The notes under the pieces are model-generated. The model did no database searches, had not been told where the DNA came from, and worked only from the letters and a program-made list of their open reading frames with translations. Positions 7,560 to 15,861 of a stretch of 20,877 bases of DNA are shown here, piece by piece. The position numbers and the translations under genes were made by a program. This DNA comes from Pseudomonadota bacterium. GTDB lineage: Bacteria > Desulfobacterota > Anaeroferrophillalia > Anaeroferrophillales > Tharpellaceae. Numbering within the stretch: the first letter of the stretch is position 1; each line of letters starts with the position of its first letter. The DNA is taken from positions 1 through 20,877 of the forward strand of contig DAOWHJ010000087.1 in the NCBI GenBank assembly GCA_030641485.1. The letters run 5' to 3'.

Positions 7560-8015
7560 ATGAAACAAGTTGCCGATATTATGACCAGGGATTTATTCCC
7601 CTTAAAATCTGACCAAACTTTAAATGTAGTGCGCCTCTTAATGCGCACCGTCCACATTCGCCACGTTCCGATTCTGGATCGTAAAGAGAAATTTGTCGGT
7701 CTCTTAAGCCACCGAGATCTTCTGGCATATTCGATCTCAAAACTGGCTGACATCAACCCTTTAGAACAAAAAGAGCTCGACCGTCACATCCCCATAAAGG
7801 ATGTTATGCGTACTGAAATTGCAACCACAACTGAGAGTACATCCCTAGTCGAAGCAATTACTCTGATGATGAAAAATAAATTCGGGTGCCTACCGGTGAT
7901 TAACGAAGAAAATTATCTGGTCGGGATCATTACTGAAGAAGATGTTAGCCGACTCGCAATCAGGTTACTGGAGAAAGAAGATGAGTGCCAGAAACTGGTC
8001 CAACTAAAAGCGTAG
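7560..8015 (+). CDS. Two-CBS-domain protein
   Basis: The 151-residue cytosolic protein consists almost wholly of two CBS domains, which pair to form a Bateman module that binds adenosyl ligands. The first spans about residues 5-62 (VADIMTRDLFPLKSDQTLNVV, then IRHVPILD and FVGLLSHRDLL). The second spans about 80-138 (IKDVMRTEIATTTESTSL, then FGCLPVINEENYLVGIITEEDV). No effector domain is attached, so it probably signals through a partner. I chose the ATG at 7560 because CTGGAG lies 9 nt upstream and CBS1 begins at once. A GTG at 7500 in the same frame would add 20 residues with no visible role. It lies between the terminator at 7420 and the Bax-inhibitor-like gene 142 nt downstream. The ligand is unknown. 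Confidence 0.9.
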   Translation: MKQVADIMTRDLFPLKSDQTLNVVRLLMRTVHIRHVPILDRKEKFVGLLSHRDLLAYSISKLADINPLEQKELDRHIPIKDVMRTEIATTTESTSLVEAITLMMKNKFGCLPVINEENYLVGIITEEDVSRLAIRLLEKEDECQKLVQLKA

Positions 8016-8055
8016 GCTGAACCGCAAACACTAAATAAACTTTCAGCTCAGGGGA

Positions 8056-8084
8056 TTGACAAAAACAGCACTCATGAATAGGTT
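8056..8084 (+). promoter_or_regulatory. Candidate promoter for the BI-1 family gene
   Basis: TTGACA at 8056-8061 is followed by a 17-bp spacer and TAGGTT at 8079-8084. The -35 is perfect and the -10 is weak. The start site would be about 65 nt upstream of the ATG. Confidence 0.4.
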
Positions 8085-8157
8085 GTTATCGCAACGTTTC
8101 ACACATTCAGGTTACCCACAAAAAGCAACCGCATAAACCTAATTGGAGTAAGTTTCT

Positions 8158-8844
8158 ATGCAAACAGTTAGCATACAGAGCGACAAGGAGAGTGCCGCAG
8201 TCAATGAATTCATCTACAGTGTCTACAACTGGATGGCAGTGGGGCTGGCATTAACCGGTTTTGTCGCCTATTTCGTCGCTAGCAGCCAAGCCCTACAAGG
8301 GCTTATCTTTGGCAACAAGCTGGTCTTCTATGGCCTCATCTTCGGAGAATTGGGCTTAGTTTTTACACTGGCAGCAAGAATTGAAAAACTGCAACGAAGT
8401 ACAGCCATAAGCCTCTATATTCTCTATGCAGTTCTTAATGGCGCAACTCTTTCCACAATCTTCATGCTCTACGCCCGCTCAACCATAACCTCGACCTTTT
8501 TCATCTGCTCAGCGACTTTTATTGTCAGCAGTGGGTACGGCATGCTGACCAAACGTGACCTGACCTCAATGGGAAGTTTTCTCTTCATGGGGCTTATTGG
8601 CATTGTTATCGCCTCAGTCGTCAACATGTTCGTACAAAGCTCACAAATGAGCATGATAATCAGCTATATTGGTGTCTTGGTCTTTGTCGGTCTCACAGTT
8701 TACGACACCCAGCGCCTTAAACAGATGGCCCACTCTCAAGGAGCTAACAGTAAGGGTGCTATTTTAGGAGCATTAACCCTGTATCTTGACTTTATAAACC
8801 TTTTCCTAATGATGCTCCGTATTGTCGGCGGTGGTCGCGATTAA
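8158..8844 (+). CDS. Bax inhibitor-1 / YccA family membrane protein
   Basis: The 228-residue integral inner-membrane protein has about seven hydrophobic helices. These start near residue 26 after a soluble N-terminus and end with a helix at about 205-222. Family hallmarks are the conserved VYDTQRLK (about 181-188) and the C-terminal LGALTLYLDFINLFLMMLRI. Relatives include E. coli YbhL and YccA and B. subtilis YetJ, which is a pH-sensitive calcium leak channel. YccA modulates FtsH proteolysis. Which role applies here cannot be told from sequence. GGAG lies 10 nt before the ATG. It has its own candidate promoter and converges on queC with only 18 bp between stop codons. Confidence 0.93.
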   Translation: MQTVSIQSDKESAAVNEFIYSVYNWMAVGLALTGFVAYFVASSQALQGLIFGNKLVFYGLIFGELGLVFTLAARIEKLQRSTAISLYILYAVLNGATLSTIFMLYARSTITSTFFICSATFIVSSGYGMLTKRDLTSMGSFLFMGLIGIVIASVVNMFVQSSQMSMIISYIGVLVFVGLTVYDTQRLKQMAHSQGANSKGAILGALTLYLDFINLFLMMLRIVGGGRD

Positions 8845-8862
8845 CAGGTTTACTAGCAGTTC

Positions 8863-9555
8863 TCAAGCAGTGGCCGGATCTTTGATTGCGGCCTCGCGAA
8901 AAGCATTTTTGCGCAGGCGGCAACTGTCGCAGAGACCACACGGTCGGCCTTCAGAGTCGGGATCATAACAGCTTATAGTCATTCCGTAATCGACCCCCAA
9001 GGTAAGTCCTTTTTTTATAATTTCACTCTTTTTCAATTGCAAAAGCGGGGCTTTTAGACGAAAATAGTCGCCGTGTTCAACCCCCAGCCGCGTGCCCAGA
9101 TTAATCACCTTTTGCATCGCCAGTAAATATTCCGGACGACAATCAGGATAGCCGCTGTAGTCAAGAGCATTCACACCAATAAAAATATCCTGCGCCCCAA
9201 CCACTTCCGCCCAAGAGGCCGCATAGGAGAGAAATATTGTATTACGGGCCGGAACATAGGTTATGGGAATAAGCTCATTGGTATCTAAATCAGCCCCTGA
9301 TTTTGGAACCGCAATATTTCGATCGGTTAAAGCAGATCCGCCGATCAGACCCATGTCAAGATTGAGAACCAGATGTTTACGAACCCCAAAAAAAGCTGCC
9401 AGATGCCCGGCTTTTTTGACCTCTATATCCTGCCGCTGACCATAGTAAAAACTTAAACAGAAAAGTTCGTAACCTTCATCTTTGGCTATAGCTGCCACCG
9501 TCGCCGAATCGAGCCCACCGCTCAACAAAACTACCGCTTTTTTAATTTCAGACAT
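8863..9555 (-). CDS. queC: 7-cyano-7-deazaguanine (preQ0) synthase QueC
   Basis: This ATP-dependent enzyme converts 7-carboxy-7-deazaguanine to preQ0 in queuosine synthesis. The product has 230 residues, the normal length. The PPi-loop SGGLDS is at residues 12-17. The zinc site is the C-terminal cysteine cluster C196, C206, C209, C212 (CYDPDSEGRPCGLCDSC). The RPEYLLAMQ segment is also typical. I start at the ATG at 9555, with TTTGAGG 9 nt upstream. A TTG five codons earlier is unlikely. It lies downstream of queE, separated by 106 nt that contain a TGACGTCA palindrome, so it may have its own promoter as well as read-through from secF-queE. It is the last gene of the leftward block. Confidence 0.97.
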   Translation of the reverse strand: MSEIKKAVVLLSGGLDSATVAAIAKDEGYELFCLSFYYGQRQDIEVKKAGHLAAFFGVRKHLVLNLDMGLIGGSALTDRNIAVPKSGADLDTNELIPITYVPARNTIFLSYAASWAEVVGAQDIFIGVNALDYSGYPDCRPEYLLAMQKVINLGTRLGVEHGDYFRLKAPLLQLKKSEIIKKGLTLGVDYGMTISCYDPDSEGRPCGLCDSCRLRKNAFREAAIKDPATA

Positions 9556-9591
9556 CGTTGTAAACCTCAAATTTCAAGCACTTAAAATTGA

Positions 9592-9599
9592 TGACGTCA
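9592..9599. promoter_or_regulatory. TGACGTCA palindrome upstream of queC
   Basis: The palindrome lies 37 bp upstream of the queC ATG. The surrounding 16 bases (9584-9599) match 15 of 16 with 1725-1740 upstream of trkH. It is a possible shared operator, with no known regulator assigned. Confidence 0.3.
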
Positions 9600-9661
9600 G
9601 AGTTAAGTCAATAAAATCACGTTCCTAGATATAATTTCAAGTCAGAAAGTGGGCTAAGACT

Positions 9662-10321
9662 CTAGCGACCACGCAAAGAATCCGGCCACAACAAAGTATG
9701 AAGCTGTAATTGAAGGCGGGCTTTAACCCTGGAGTCAAGCATGAGTTCAGCTAATCTGGCGGGGGCAAAAGTGTCGATAACCGGACTAAAAATAATCTTT
9801 AAAGCACCTATTTGAGACTGGTATTCCTTGATAAATTCAAGGCTCCAGAAAAAATCAGCTTCATTGACAAGGACAAACTTAAGCTGATAATGAGATTCGA
9901 GTAGAATCAGGTTGTCATAGTTAAAACTGTCCGACATGTTACTGCCAGGAGTTTTAACGTCAATAATCAAATGTGCTCGAGAATCAATGCCGACAAAACT
10001 CTGAGATCCGTTAGTCTCAATCAGGACTGTAAAGCCACACCTCAGAAGTTCGGATACAAGTTCTCGGGTAGCTGGCTGCAACAGCGGTTCACCGCCAGTA
10101 ATCTCAACCAACTGGACCTTAAATTTCAAGAGCCGCTCAACCACTTCAGCAACGGAAACCTTTTCACTGCCCTCTTTTAGTTTGGCATAGCTGGTATCAC
10201 AATAGGCACAGTCAAGGTTACAGCCCGCAAGCCGCACAAATAGACAGGGGAATCCAGCGAACGTGGACTCCCCCTGTAGAGAATAAAAAATTTCGCTCAA
10301 ATTGAGCATTGATCTAGCCAT
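9662..10321 (-). CDS. queE: 7-carboxy-7-deazaguanine synthase QueE (radical SAM)
   Basis: This enzyme catalyses the ring contraction of 6-carboxytetrahydropterin to 7-carboxy-7-deazaguanine. The product has 219 residues. The N-terminus reads IFYSLQGEST (11-20), the substrate-binding start of QueE. The CX3CX2C cluster motif is C34, C38, C41 (CNLDCAYC). The SAM-binding TGGEP motif is at 75-79, and IETNGS follows. The start ATG at 10321 lacks an obvious Shine-Dalgarno sequence and sits only 25 nt after the secF stop, so it is probably translated by coupling or from a weak site. An ATG four codons later is a possible alternative. It lies between secF and queC on the same strand. The QueD step that should supply its substrate is not encoded in this window. 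Confidence 0.96.
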   Translation of the reverse strand: MARSMLNLSEIFYSLQGESTFAGFPCLFVRLAGCNLDCAYCDTSYAKLKEGSEKVSVAEVVERLLKFKVQLVEITGGEPLLQPATRELVSELLRCGFTVLIETNGSQSFVGIDSRAHLIIDVKTPGSNMSDSFNYDNLILLESHYQLKFVLVNEADFFWSLEFIKEYQSQIGALKIIFSPVIDTFAPARLAELMLDSRVKARLQLQLHTLLWPDSLRGR

Positions 10322-10346
10322 ATTTAATTGCGGACACTCTCGGCAA

Positions 10347-11249
10347 TTACTTCTTTTTGGGCTGCATCGAAATAACTACTGGGCTTGCAATAAAAATAGA
10401 CGAGTAGGTTCCAACCACCACCCCAATAATCATTGCAAAAGCAAAGTCATGAATAACTCCACCGCCAAGAAAAAACAGGCTGATTAAAACCAGCATCGTC
10501 GTCAACGAAGTCAGTATTGTCCGACTGATCGTCTGGTTGATTGAACCATTAACAATCATGATAAAGTCAGATTTTCCCATCCCCTTCATATTCTCGCGAA
10601 TTCGATCGTAGACCACAATTGTGTCATTCAGAGAGTAACCAACAATGGCTAAAAGAGCGGCCACAATCGGCAGTGAAAACTCCTTATCCAGAAGGGCAAA
10701 AACCCCAACTGTAATCATCACATCATGAGCCAACGCAACAATTGCTCCAACTGCAAAACGAAGTTCAAAGCGCACTGTGATATAGATCAATATACCAATC
10801 ATGGCGTAGATAATCGCCAACATCCCCTGATGCCTGAGATCCTTACCAACCTTCGGACCAACCATTTCGACTCGTCGAATATCAACATTTTCAGAGCCAA
10901 AGGCTTTATCCAGAACTGTCTTGATCTCATCTGAAAGGCCAACCAAGTTAGACTTTGACTTTTCCACTCTGATCAAAAATTCATGAGCTTCCGCATCCTC
11001 AAACTGCTGGATTGCAACCTCTCCCAAGTCAACCCCTGCCAGTGCATCCCTAATCTGATCCGAATTCAAATCCGTAGCAAAACGAACCTGAACCATTGTG
11101 CCACCGGCAAAATCGATGCCGTAATTAAGACCACCACGAACCAGCAGAGAGGCGAGACCGACGAGAACAGCGATCATGGAAATCATGATAAAAAAACGAC
11201 GCTTGCCAACAAAATCGACATTCATCTTAGCTGAATTAAAAAACTGCAT
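10347..11249 (-). CDS. secF: Protein translocase subunit SecF
   Basis: SecF is the membrane partner of SecD and uses the proton motive force to help pull preproteins through SecYEG. The product has 300 residues, with six expected membrane helices. The first is at about 19-37 and is followed by the family signature GIDFAGG (44-50). The helix-4 region has LAHDVMITVGVFALL, and the C-terminal half has the conserved YSLNDTIVVYDRIRENM. The C-terminus is a basic QPKKK tail. GGAGAG lies 7 nt before the ATG, and 17 nt separate it from the secD stop. It is one transcript with secD and probably with queE downstream. Confidence 0.97.
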   Translation of the reverse strand: MQFFNSAKMNVDFVGKRRFFIMISMIAVLVGLASLLVRGGLNYGIDFAGGTMVQVRFATDLNSDQIRDALAGVDLGEVAIQQFEDAEAHEFLIRVEKSKSNLVGLSDEIKTVLDKAFGSENVDIRRVEMVGPKVGKDLRHQGMLAIIYAMIGILIYITVRFELRFAVGAIVALAHDVMITVGVFALLDKEFSLPIVAALLAIVGYSLNDTIVVYDRIRENMKGMGKSDFIMIVNGSINQTISRTILTSLTTMLVLISLFFLGGGVIHDFAFAMIIGVVVGTYSSIFIASPVVISMQPKKK

Positions 11250-11266
11250 AAAGTTACTCTCCAGGG

Positions 11267-12877
11267 TTAGATACTTAATTTCTTCAAGGGACGACGTTGA
11301 GCAACCATGTCAAAAACCAAGCGGGTTACAAAAATCGCCGTATAAAGGCTCGAGACTATCCCCAGAGAGAGAGTAACTGCAAACCCTTTAATCGGACCGC
11401 TGCCGTACTGATAGAGAACAATTGCAGCGATCAGGGTTGTGATATTAGCATCCATAATTGTCAAGAAAGCCTTACCATAACCACTGTCAAGAGCAGCTCT
11501 GGGGGTTTTCCCTAATTTCAACTCCTCACGAATGCGCTCAAAAATAAGCACGTTAGCATCAACCGCCATACCGATAGTCAAAACAATTCCGGCAATTCCT
11601 GGTAAAGTTAAGGTCGCCTGCGCCAAGGCTAGAATACTCATGACAAAAAGAAGGTTTAAAACTAAAGCCAAGTTTGCCACCAGACCACTCAAGCGGTAGT
11701 ATATCACCATAAAAATAACTACGAGGACAAAACCGACCACCATTGAAATAAACCCATTCCGAATTGAGTCACGACCCAAAGAGGGTCCAACCGCACGTTG
11801 CTCGAGGATTTTAATCGGAGCCGGCAAAGCCCCAGCTCTTAAGACAATGGCCAGATCGTGAGCCTCTTTCGCGCTAAAACGACCACTCACCTGCGCCTGT
11901 CCTCCAGAAATTCGTTCTTGAATAACCGGGGCTGAATAGATATTATTGTCAAGAATAATCGCCAACCGACGTTTAACACTGGCCGCAGTTATCTGATCAA
12001 AAAGTTTGGCTCCTTGCGCATTAAATTCCAACGAAACATAAGGCTCACCGAATTGACTATTAAAACGAACATTTGCATTCGAAATATACTCACCCGTCAT
12101 CAAGCTTTTTTTCTCAAGAACATAAGGACGTCTACTGGTCACCGCATTGGTCTCTGGATCACGGGTCTGCTCATAGAGAACTTCAAGATTTTCACCAAGT
12201 TCCGCGGCAGTAACTTTGCTGGGGTCATAGTTGTCATTAACCAACTTAAACTCCAAAAGAGCGGTCTTCCCAATCAGGTCAATAGCCCGTCGCGTATCCT
12301 CAACCCCAGGTAACTGAACCAAAATCCGATTGTTGGATTGGACCCTGATCTCGGGCTCAGACACACCAAACTGATCGATCCGGTTACGCATGGTTTCCAC
12401 CGCCTGATCAAGCGCCAGTTTTTCAGTACGTTTACGCTCTTGCTCTCCGACTCGATAGATAACAATTGCACCTTGAGTCGACATATGCTCCCATATGGGA
12501 TAGCGCTCACTAAGAAAACTTAACAAACCATCAAGATCAGCCTCATCATCAAGATCAGCCTCATCATCAAGATTAAGTCGAATAATCCCGGTTTCAATCT
12601 GGGTAACCGCAGAGACCTTAAACTTCTCTTCAATTAGTACCCGTTTGACACTGGAAGTCATTCGATCCGTAGAGGCGTGCATCGCCTTTTCAACGTCAAC
12701 TTCCATCAAAAGATGGATACCACCTTGAAGGTCAAGTCCCAAATGAATTTTTTCAGTCGGGAAAACACCCCCCCACCACTTCGGCACATTACCGCTCATA
12801 GTCGGAAACAAGTAGATCATGGCTAAAACGACAGTCAGAAGAACTATCGCCAGCCTTAGCTTCACACTCTTAATCAT
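11267..12877 (-). CDS. secD: Protein translocase subunit SecD
   Basis: SecD works with SecF and YajC in the late stages of protein export across the inner membrane. It has 536 residues, close to other deltaproteobacterial SecD proteins. Helix 1 is at about 7-25. The D1 motif GLDLQGG is at 47-53, followed by the periplasmic P1 domain, and the C-terminal channel half carries VDANVLIFERIREEL. An unusual acidic insert in the early periplasmic region is a perfect six-residue tandem repeat, DDEADL twice, at about residues 104-115, made by an 18-bp DNA repeat. TTTGGAGC lies 9 nt before the ATG. A 121-nt AT-rich gap separates it from yajC. Confidence 0.97.
   Translation of the reverse strand: MIKSVKLRLAIVLLTVVLAMIYLFPTMSGNVPKWWGGVFPTEKIHLGLDLQGGIHLLMEVDVEKAMHASTDRMTSSVKRVLIEEKFKVSAVTQIETGIIRLNLDDEADLDDEADLDGLLSFLSERYPIWEHMSTQGAIVIYRVGEQERKRTEKLALDQAVETMRNRIDQFGVSEPEIRVQSNNRILVQLPGVEDTRRAIDLIGKTALLEFKLVNDNYDPSKVTAAELGENLEVLYEQTRDPETNAVTSRRPYVLEKKSLMTGEYISNANVRFNSQFGEPYVSLEFNAQGAKLFDQITAASVKRRLAIILDNNIYSAPVIQERISGGQAQVSGRFSAKEAHDLAIVLRAGALPAPIKILEQRAVGPSLGRDSIRNGFISMVVGFVLVVIFMVIYYRLSGLVANLALVLNLLFVMSILALAQATLTLPGIAGIVLTIGMAVDANVLIFERIREELKLGKTPRAALDSGYGKAFLTIMDANITTLIAAIVLYQYGSGPIKGFAVTLSLGIVSSLYTAIFVTRLVFDMVAQRRPLKKLSI
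12531..12566. repeat. 18-bp tandem duplication inside secD
   Basis: An 18-bp unit beginning TCAAGATCAGCC occurs twice in direct tandem (12531-12548 and 12549-12566), followed by a partial third copy. It keeps frame and duplicates six residues (DDEADL). It looks like a slippage product tolerated in a surface loop of the periplasmic domain. Confidence 0.85.
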
Positions 12878-12998
12878 CAGTTAATTGCTCCAAATCAAAA
12901 ATGACGTACCAACTCTAGAGGTCCCTTCTTGCAAGCTGGGAACAAAAGATATCTTTGCTACGCCACCCCCTAACATATTAAAATCAAAATTTATTAAA

Positions 12999-13322
12999 TT
13001 AATTCTCTTCATCCGCAATCGTCATGATCTGGCCACGAGCAACCTTAATTCTCACTTTCTCGGCCACTTCGATCGTTATATATTTCTCAGAAACATTAGT
13101 GATTTTCCCCAAAATACCGCCTGAGGTTACAACAGTGTCTCCCCGCTTCAAATTTCCCAACAAGGCCTTATGCTCTTTCTGACGCTTCTGCTGCGGCCGG
13201 ATAAGGAGAAAGTAGAAGATAACAAACATCAAAATCAGCGGGATAAAAGACTTCATTCCTTCCATACCACCGGCTGCATCAGCTATACCACCTTGAGACA
13301 TTGCAAACGCTACACCCAACAT
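12999..13322 (-). CDS. yajC: Sec translocase accessory protein YajC
   Basis: This small single-span inner-membrane protein associates with SecDF and is almost always encoded just upstream of secD. It has 107 residues. A short N-terminal part rich in glycine and alanine precedes one membrane helix (about 25-41), then the family hallmark LLIRPQQKRQKEH, then a small cytoplasmic domain (NLKRGDTVVTSGGILGKI). The length and order are normal. A strong GAAGGAG lies 6 nt before the ATG, so translation need not be coupled to tgt. The 198-nt gap upstream holds a palindromic repeat element. Confidence 0.96.
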   Translation of the reverse strand: MLGVAFAMSQGGIADAAGGMEGMKSFIPLILMFVIFYFLLIRPQQKRQKEHKALLGNLKRGDTVVTSGGILGKITNVSEKYITIEVAEKVRIKVARGQIMTIADEEN

Positions 13323-13340
13323 ATAAATCTCCTTCTGTAA

Positions 13341-13487
13341 TTAGTGCATGACCAAAAACCGCCAATTTCCACTATTGCTGCGTTAGGCTCAAATTTTAAT
13401 CCTCGGAATACTTTGCGTATGCCTGCGGTTAAAATCCTCGCCTGCCTTGCACTCAAGAAAATTGTCAGGTTTTTGCTCAGGCACTAA
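13341..13487. repeat. 147-bp palindromic MITE-like element between tgt and yajC
   Basis: The ends are 20-bp inverted repeats matching at 18 of 20 positions: TTAGTGCATGACCAAAAACC (13341-13360) and its complement at 13468-13487. The similarity continues inwards (CCAATTT/AATTTTC, then TTTTAATCC/TTAAAATCC), so nearly the whole element can fold back on itself around ATAC-TTTGC-GTAT. There is no coding capacity. It is consistent with a non-autonomous transposable element or a large intergenic repeat family. I cannot see another copy in this window. It would be transcribed within the tgt-yajC message as a long hairpin. Confidence 0.7.
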
Positions 13488-13520
13488 TCATACTAAAATT
13501 TAAAGATACTCTATATATAT

Positions 13521-14639
13521 TTATAACTCTTGCGACTTATAGTCGGCAAGAAAACCATTTTTGAACTGCAGGAACTCATCTTTCTCAAGCGCAGCCCGCA
13601 TTCCTGTCATAAGCTGGTTGTAAAAATGTAAATTATGGATCGTTGCCAACACCGACGACAATATCTCTTTACTAACAAAAAGATGTCGTAGATAGGCCCG
13701 ACTGAAATTACTACAGGTGTAACAATTACACTGAGCATCAACCGGCTCCGGATCTTCACGAAAGCGGGCCTGCTTTATCGAAAGCGGGCCCTTATGGGTA
13801 AAATACATTCCATTACGAGCATTTCGGGTTGGCATGACACAATCAAACATATCAAGACCAGCGGCTACCGCTACCAAAAGATCCTCGGGCGTCCCCACCC
13901 CCATAAGATAACGCGGAGTCTGCTCCGGCATCTGCGAACCAAATTCTTCGACGACATCATACATGGCCGCTTGGCCTTCACCAACACTCAAGCCCCCTAA
14001 AGCATAACCATCAAAGCCGACATCTATCGTTTTCTCAAGACTTAAACTACGTAATTCAGAATAGGTACTGCCTTGAACTATACCGAAAAGTAAATTGTCT
14101 GAACGTTTACGCGCATCTTTTGAACGCTGCGCCCAGCGAGCTGTCAACTCCAGCGAATCCCGCGCCTCCTTATAGGTTGCGGGATGGGGCGTACATTCAT
14201 CGAAAGCCATTATTATATCAGCCCCCAAAGTTTCCTGAATTGCAATCGAAGACTCCGGCGAAAGATGATGACTGCTACCATCTATAGGCGAGCGAAACGT
14301 GACCCCCCCCTCCTCAATGCGACGCAAAGATGAGAGGCTGAAAACCTGAAAACCACCGCTGTCCGTTAACATCGGGCCACTCCAACCCATAAATTTGTGG
14401 ACGCCACCGAGTTTCTCGATAAGCTCATGACCCGGACGTAAAAAAAGATGGTAAGTGTTGGCTAAAACTATCTGTGACTGAGTCTCATCTTCAAGCTGTT
14501 TCGGGGTCAACCCTTTAACCGTCGCCTTAGTGCCAACCGGCATAAAACAGGGAGTTTCGACAGTGCCATGGCTGGTCGTTATCTGCCCCCGGCGGGCATC
14601 GCCTCCGGTATCTCTGTTTATTATCCTAAATCCAGTCAT
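13521..14639 (-). CDS. tgt: tRNA-guanine transglycosylase (Tgt)
   Basis: Tgt exchanges guanine-34 for preQ1 in GUN-anticodon tRNAs during queuosine formation. It has 372 residues, a full-length bacterial enzyme. The general acid/base aspartate is D93 in LTDSGGFQVF. The nucleophile is D266 in FDCVMPTRNARNG. The zinc ligands are C304, C306, C309 and H335, with the same spacing from each other and from D266 as in the well-studied Zymomonas enzyme. The ATG is only 2 nt after the queA stop codon and has no strong Shine-Dalgarno sequence, so translation is probably coupled to queA. It ends before a 198-nt gap with a MITE-like repeat. Confidence 0.98.
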   Translation of the reverse strand: MTGFRIINRDTGGDARRGQITTSHGTVETPCFMPVGTKATVKGLTPKQLEDETQSQIVLANTYHLFLRPGHELIEKLGGVHKFMGWSGPMLTDSGGFQVFSLSSLRRIEEGGVTFRSPIDGSSHHLSPESSIAIQETLGADIIMAFDECTPHPATYKEARDSLELTARWAQRSKDARKRSDNLLFGIVQGSTYSELRSLSLEKTIDVGFDGYALGGLSVGEGQAAMYDVVEEFGSQMPEQTPRYLMGVGTPEDLLVAVAAGLDMFDCVMPTRNARNGMYFTHKGPLSIKQARFREDPEPVDAQCNCYTCSNFSRAYLRHLFVSKEILSSVLATIHNLHFYNQLMTGMRAALEKDEFLQFKNGFLADYKSQEL

Positions 14640-14641
14640 AA

Positions 14642-15694
14642 CTATGGCTCTATAAACATGGCATCGCCATAACTAAAAAACCTGAACTCAAGCTCTATAG
14701 CCTTACGATAGGCCGCCATGATCGTATCATGGCCGGCAAAAGCTGAAACCAGCATCATCAACGTTGAAGATGGCAAATGAAAGTTGGTGAGCAAGGCATC
14801 AACCAACTTAAACTCAAATCCGGGGTAAATAAACAGGTCACACATCCCTTGGGTACGGCTAGTTGCAGCATAATACTCCAAGGTCCTCGTAACGGTGCTC
14901 CCCACTGCAACTAGGCGACCCGCTCTTTTTTTCACGCCGGATATATGGTCCAAGGTTTCAGCCGGAATCTGAAAATACTCAGAATGAATCTGATGCTCTT
15001 CAACCTTTTCACAACGTACCGGAGCAAAAGTTCCGGGTCCAACATGCAGGGTTATAAATGCTATCTCCACCCCATTTTTGCCTAACTTTGAAAGTAACTC
15101 ATTCGTAAAATGAAGCCCGGCGGTTGGGGCTGCTACCGCACCCGTAGCTAGACCATCAGCAAAAACTGTCTGGTAAGCCGTAGAGTCTAAGGCCTCTGGA
15201 TGACGTTTAATATATGGCGGCAACGGCATCTGCCCGAGCTCTTCAATCAGCTCTAGGATGGGAACACCAGTCGTACTGGATAATGCTAACAAGCCTGTTT
15301 CGCGACCAGATGGAGCGATAACCTCGCCAACCAAACCAGAGCCAAAATCAAGCTTTTGCCCAGACCGCATCCGCTTCGATGCCTTAAACAGAGTCTGCCA
15401 TAAAAAACGACTCTCGCAATCACCAGAATCAACGGTTTCCGGGCGCACTAAAAAGGCCTCAACCCGACCACCACTCTCTTTACGCCCGATTAACCGAGCT
15501 GGTAAAACTTTAGTATTATTCAAAACCAGGAGATCTCCTGGTTTAAGCTGCTCAAGCAGCTCACTAAACTGAGCCTCCTTAAAACTTTGCCCGAAACGTT
15601 TTAGTAACAGCAATCGAGAATGATCCCTTTGCGACAAAGGGTACTGTGCGATCAGCTCAGGCGGAAGTTCGTAATCAAAGAAAGAGACATCCAT
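14642..15694 (-). CDS. queA: S-adenosylmethionine:tRNA ribosyltransferase-isomerase QueA
   Basis: QueA transfers and isomerises the ribosyl part of SAM onto preQ1-tRNA, giving epoxyqueuosine. It has 350 residues from the chosen start. Family segments are visible in order: FDYELPPELIAQYP near the N-terminus, DLLVLNNTKVLPARLIGRK, the conserved AAPTAGLHFT, ITLHVGPGTFAPVR, and LPSSTLMMLVSAFAG near the end. I start at the ATG at 15694 because MDVSFFDYELP matches the usual QueA N-terminus. A TTG ten codons upstream in the same frame is the only other option. The ribosome-binding site is weak (AAAGGC about 14 nt away). It is the first gene after a good sigma70-type promoter at 15862-15890. Confidence 0.97.
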   Translation of the reverse strand: MDVSFFDYELPPELIAQYPLSQRDHSRLLLLKRFGQSFKEAQFSELLEQLKPGDLLVLNNTKVLPARLIGRKESGGRVEAFLVRPETVDSGDCESRFLWQTLFKASKRMRSGQKLDFGSGLVGEVIAPSGRETGLLALSSTTGVPILELIEELGQMPLPPYIKRHPEALDSTAYQTVFADGLATGAVAAPTAGLHFTNELLSKLGKNGVEIAFITLHVGPGTFAPVRCEKVEEHQIHSEYFQIPAETLDHISGVKKRAGRLVAVGSTVTRTLEYYAATSRTQGMCDLFIYPGFEFKLVDALLTNFHLPSSTLMMLVSAFAGHDTIMAAYRKAIELEFRFFSYGDAMFIEP

Positions 15695-15818
15695 AAACTT
15701 ACAACTTGCCTTTAACCCCAACAACTCTAAGGTGACACCAAGGATGATTTACCAAAGATCACGGTACTACGGAACCCAAAAACCAACTAACGCAAACTAA
15801 GAGCCTGACCTCATTCAA

Positions 15819-15858
15819 GCTGCCAACAGCAACCAATTCCACCACCAACCAAGGCAGC
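15819..15858 (-). promoter_or_regulatory. Hairpin at the start of the queA leader
   Basis: A perfect 6-bp pair (GCTGCC/GGCAGC, 15819-15824 with 15853-15858) would form near the 5' end of the predicted ~160-nt queA leader. The loop is rich in G and T on the transcribed strand. It does not match the preQ1 riboswitch motifs I know. Confidence 0.3.
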
Positions 15859-15861
15859 CCG

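Noticed and set aside
8845..8862. Bidirectional terminator between the convergent BI-1 family gene and queC
   Set aside because: Only 18 bp separate the stop codons, and no hairpin with a T-tract can be drawn there on either strand.
15258..15572. 104-codon open frame antisense to queA
   Set aside because: queA is fully intact on the other strand with all family motifs, and the antisense frame has no supporting features.
15695..15861. preQ1 riboswitch in the queA leader
   Set aside because: The small preQ1-I hairpin with its A-rich tail and the larger preQ1-II and -III layouts are not recognisable. The only clear structure is a simple 6-bp stem.
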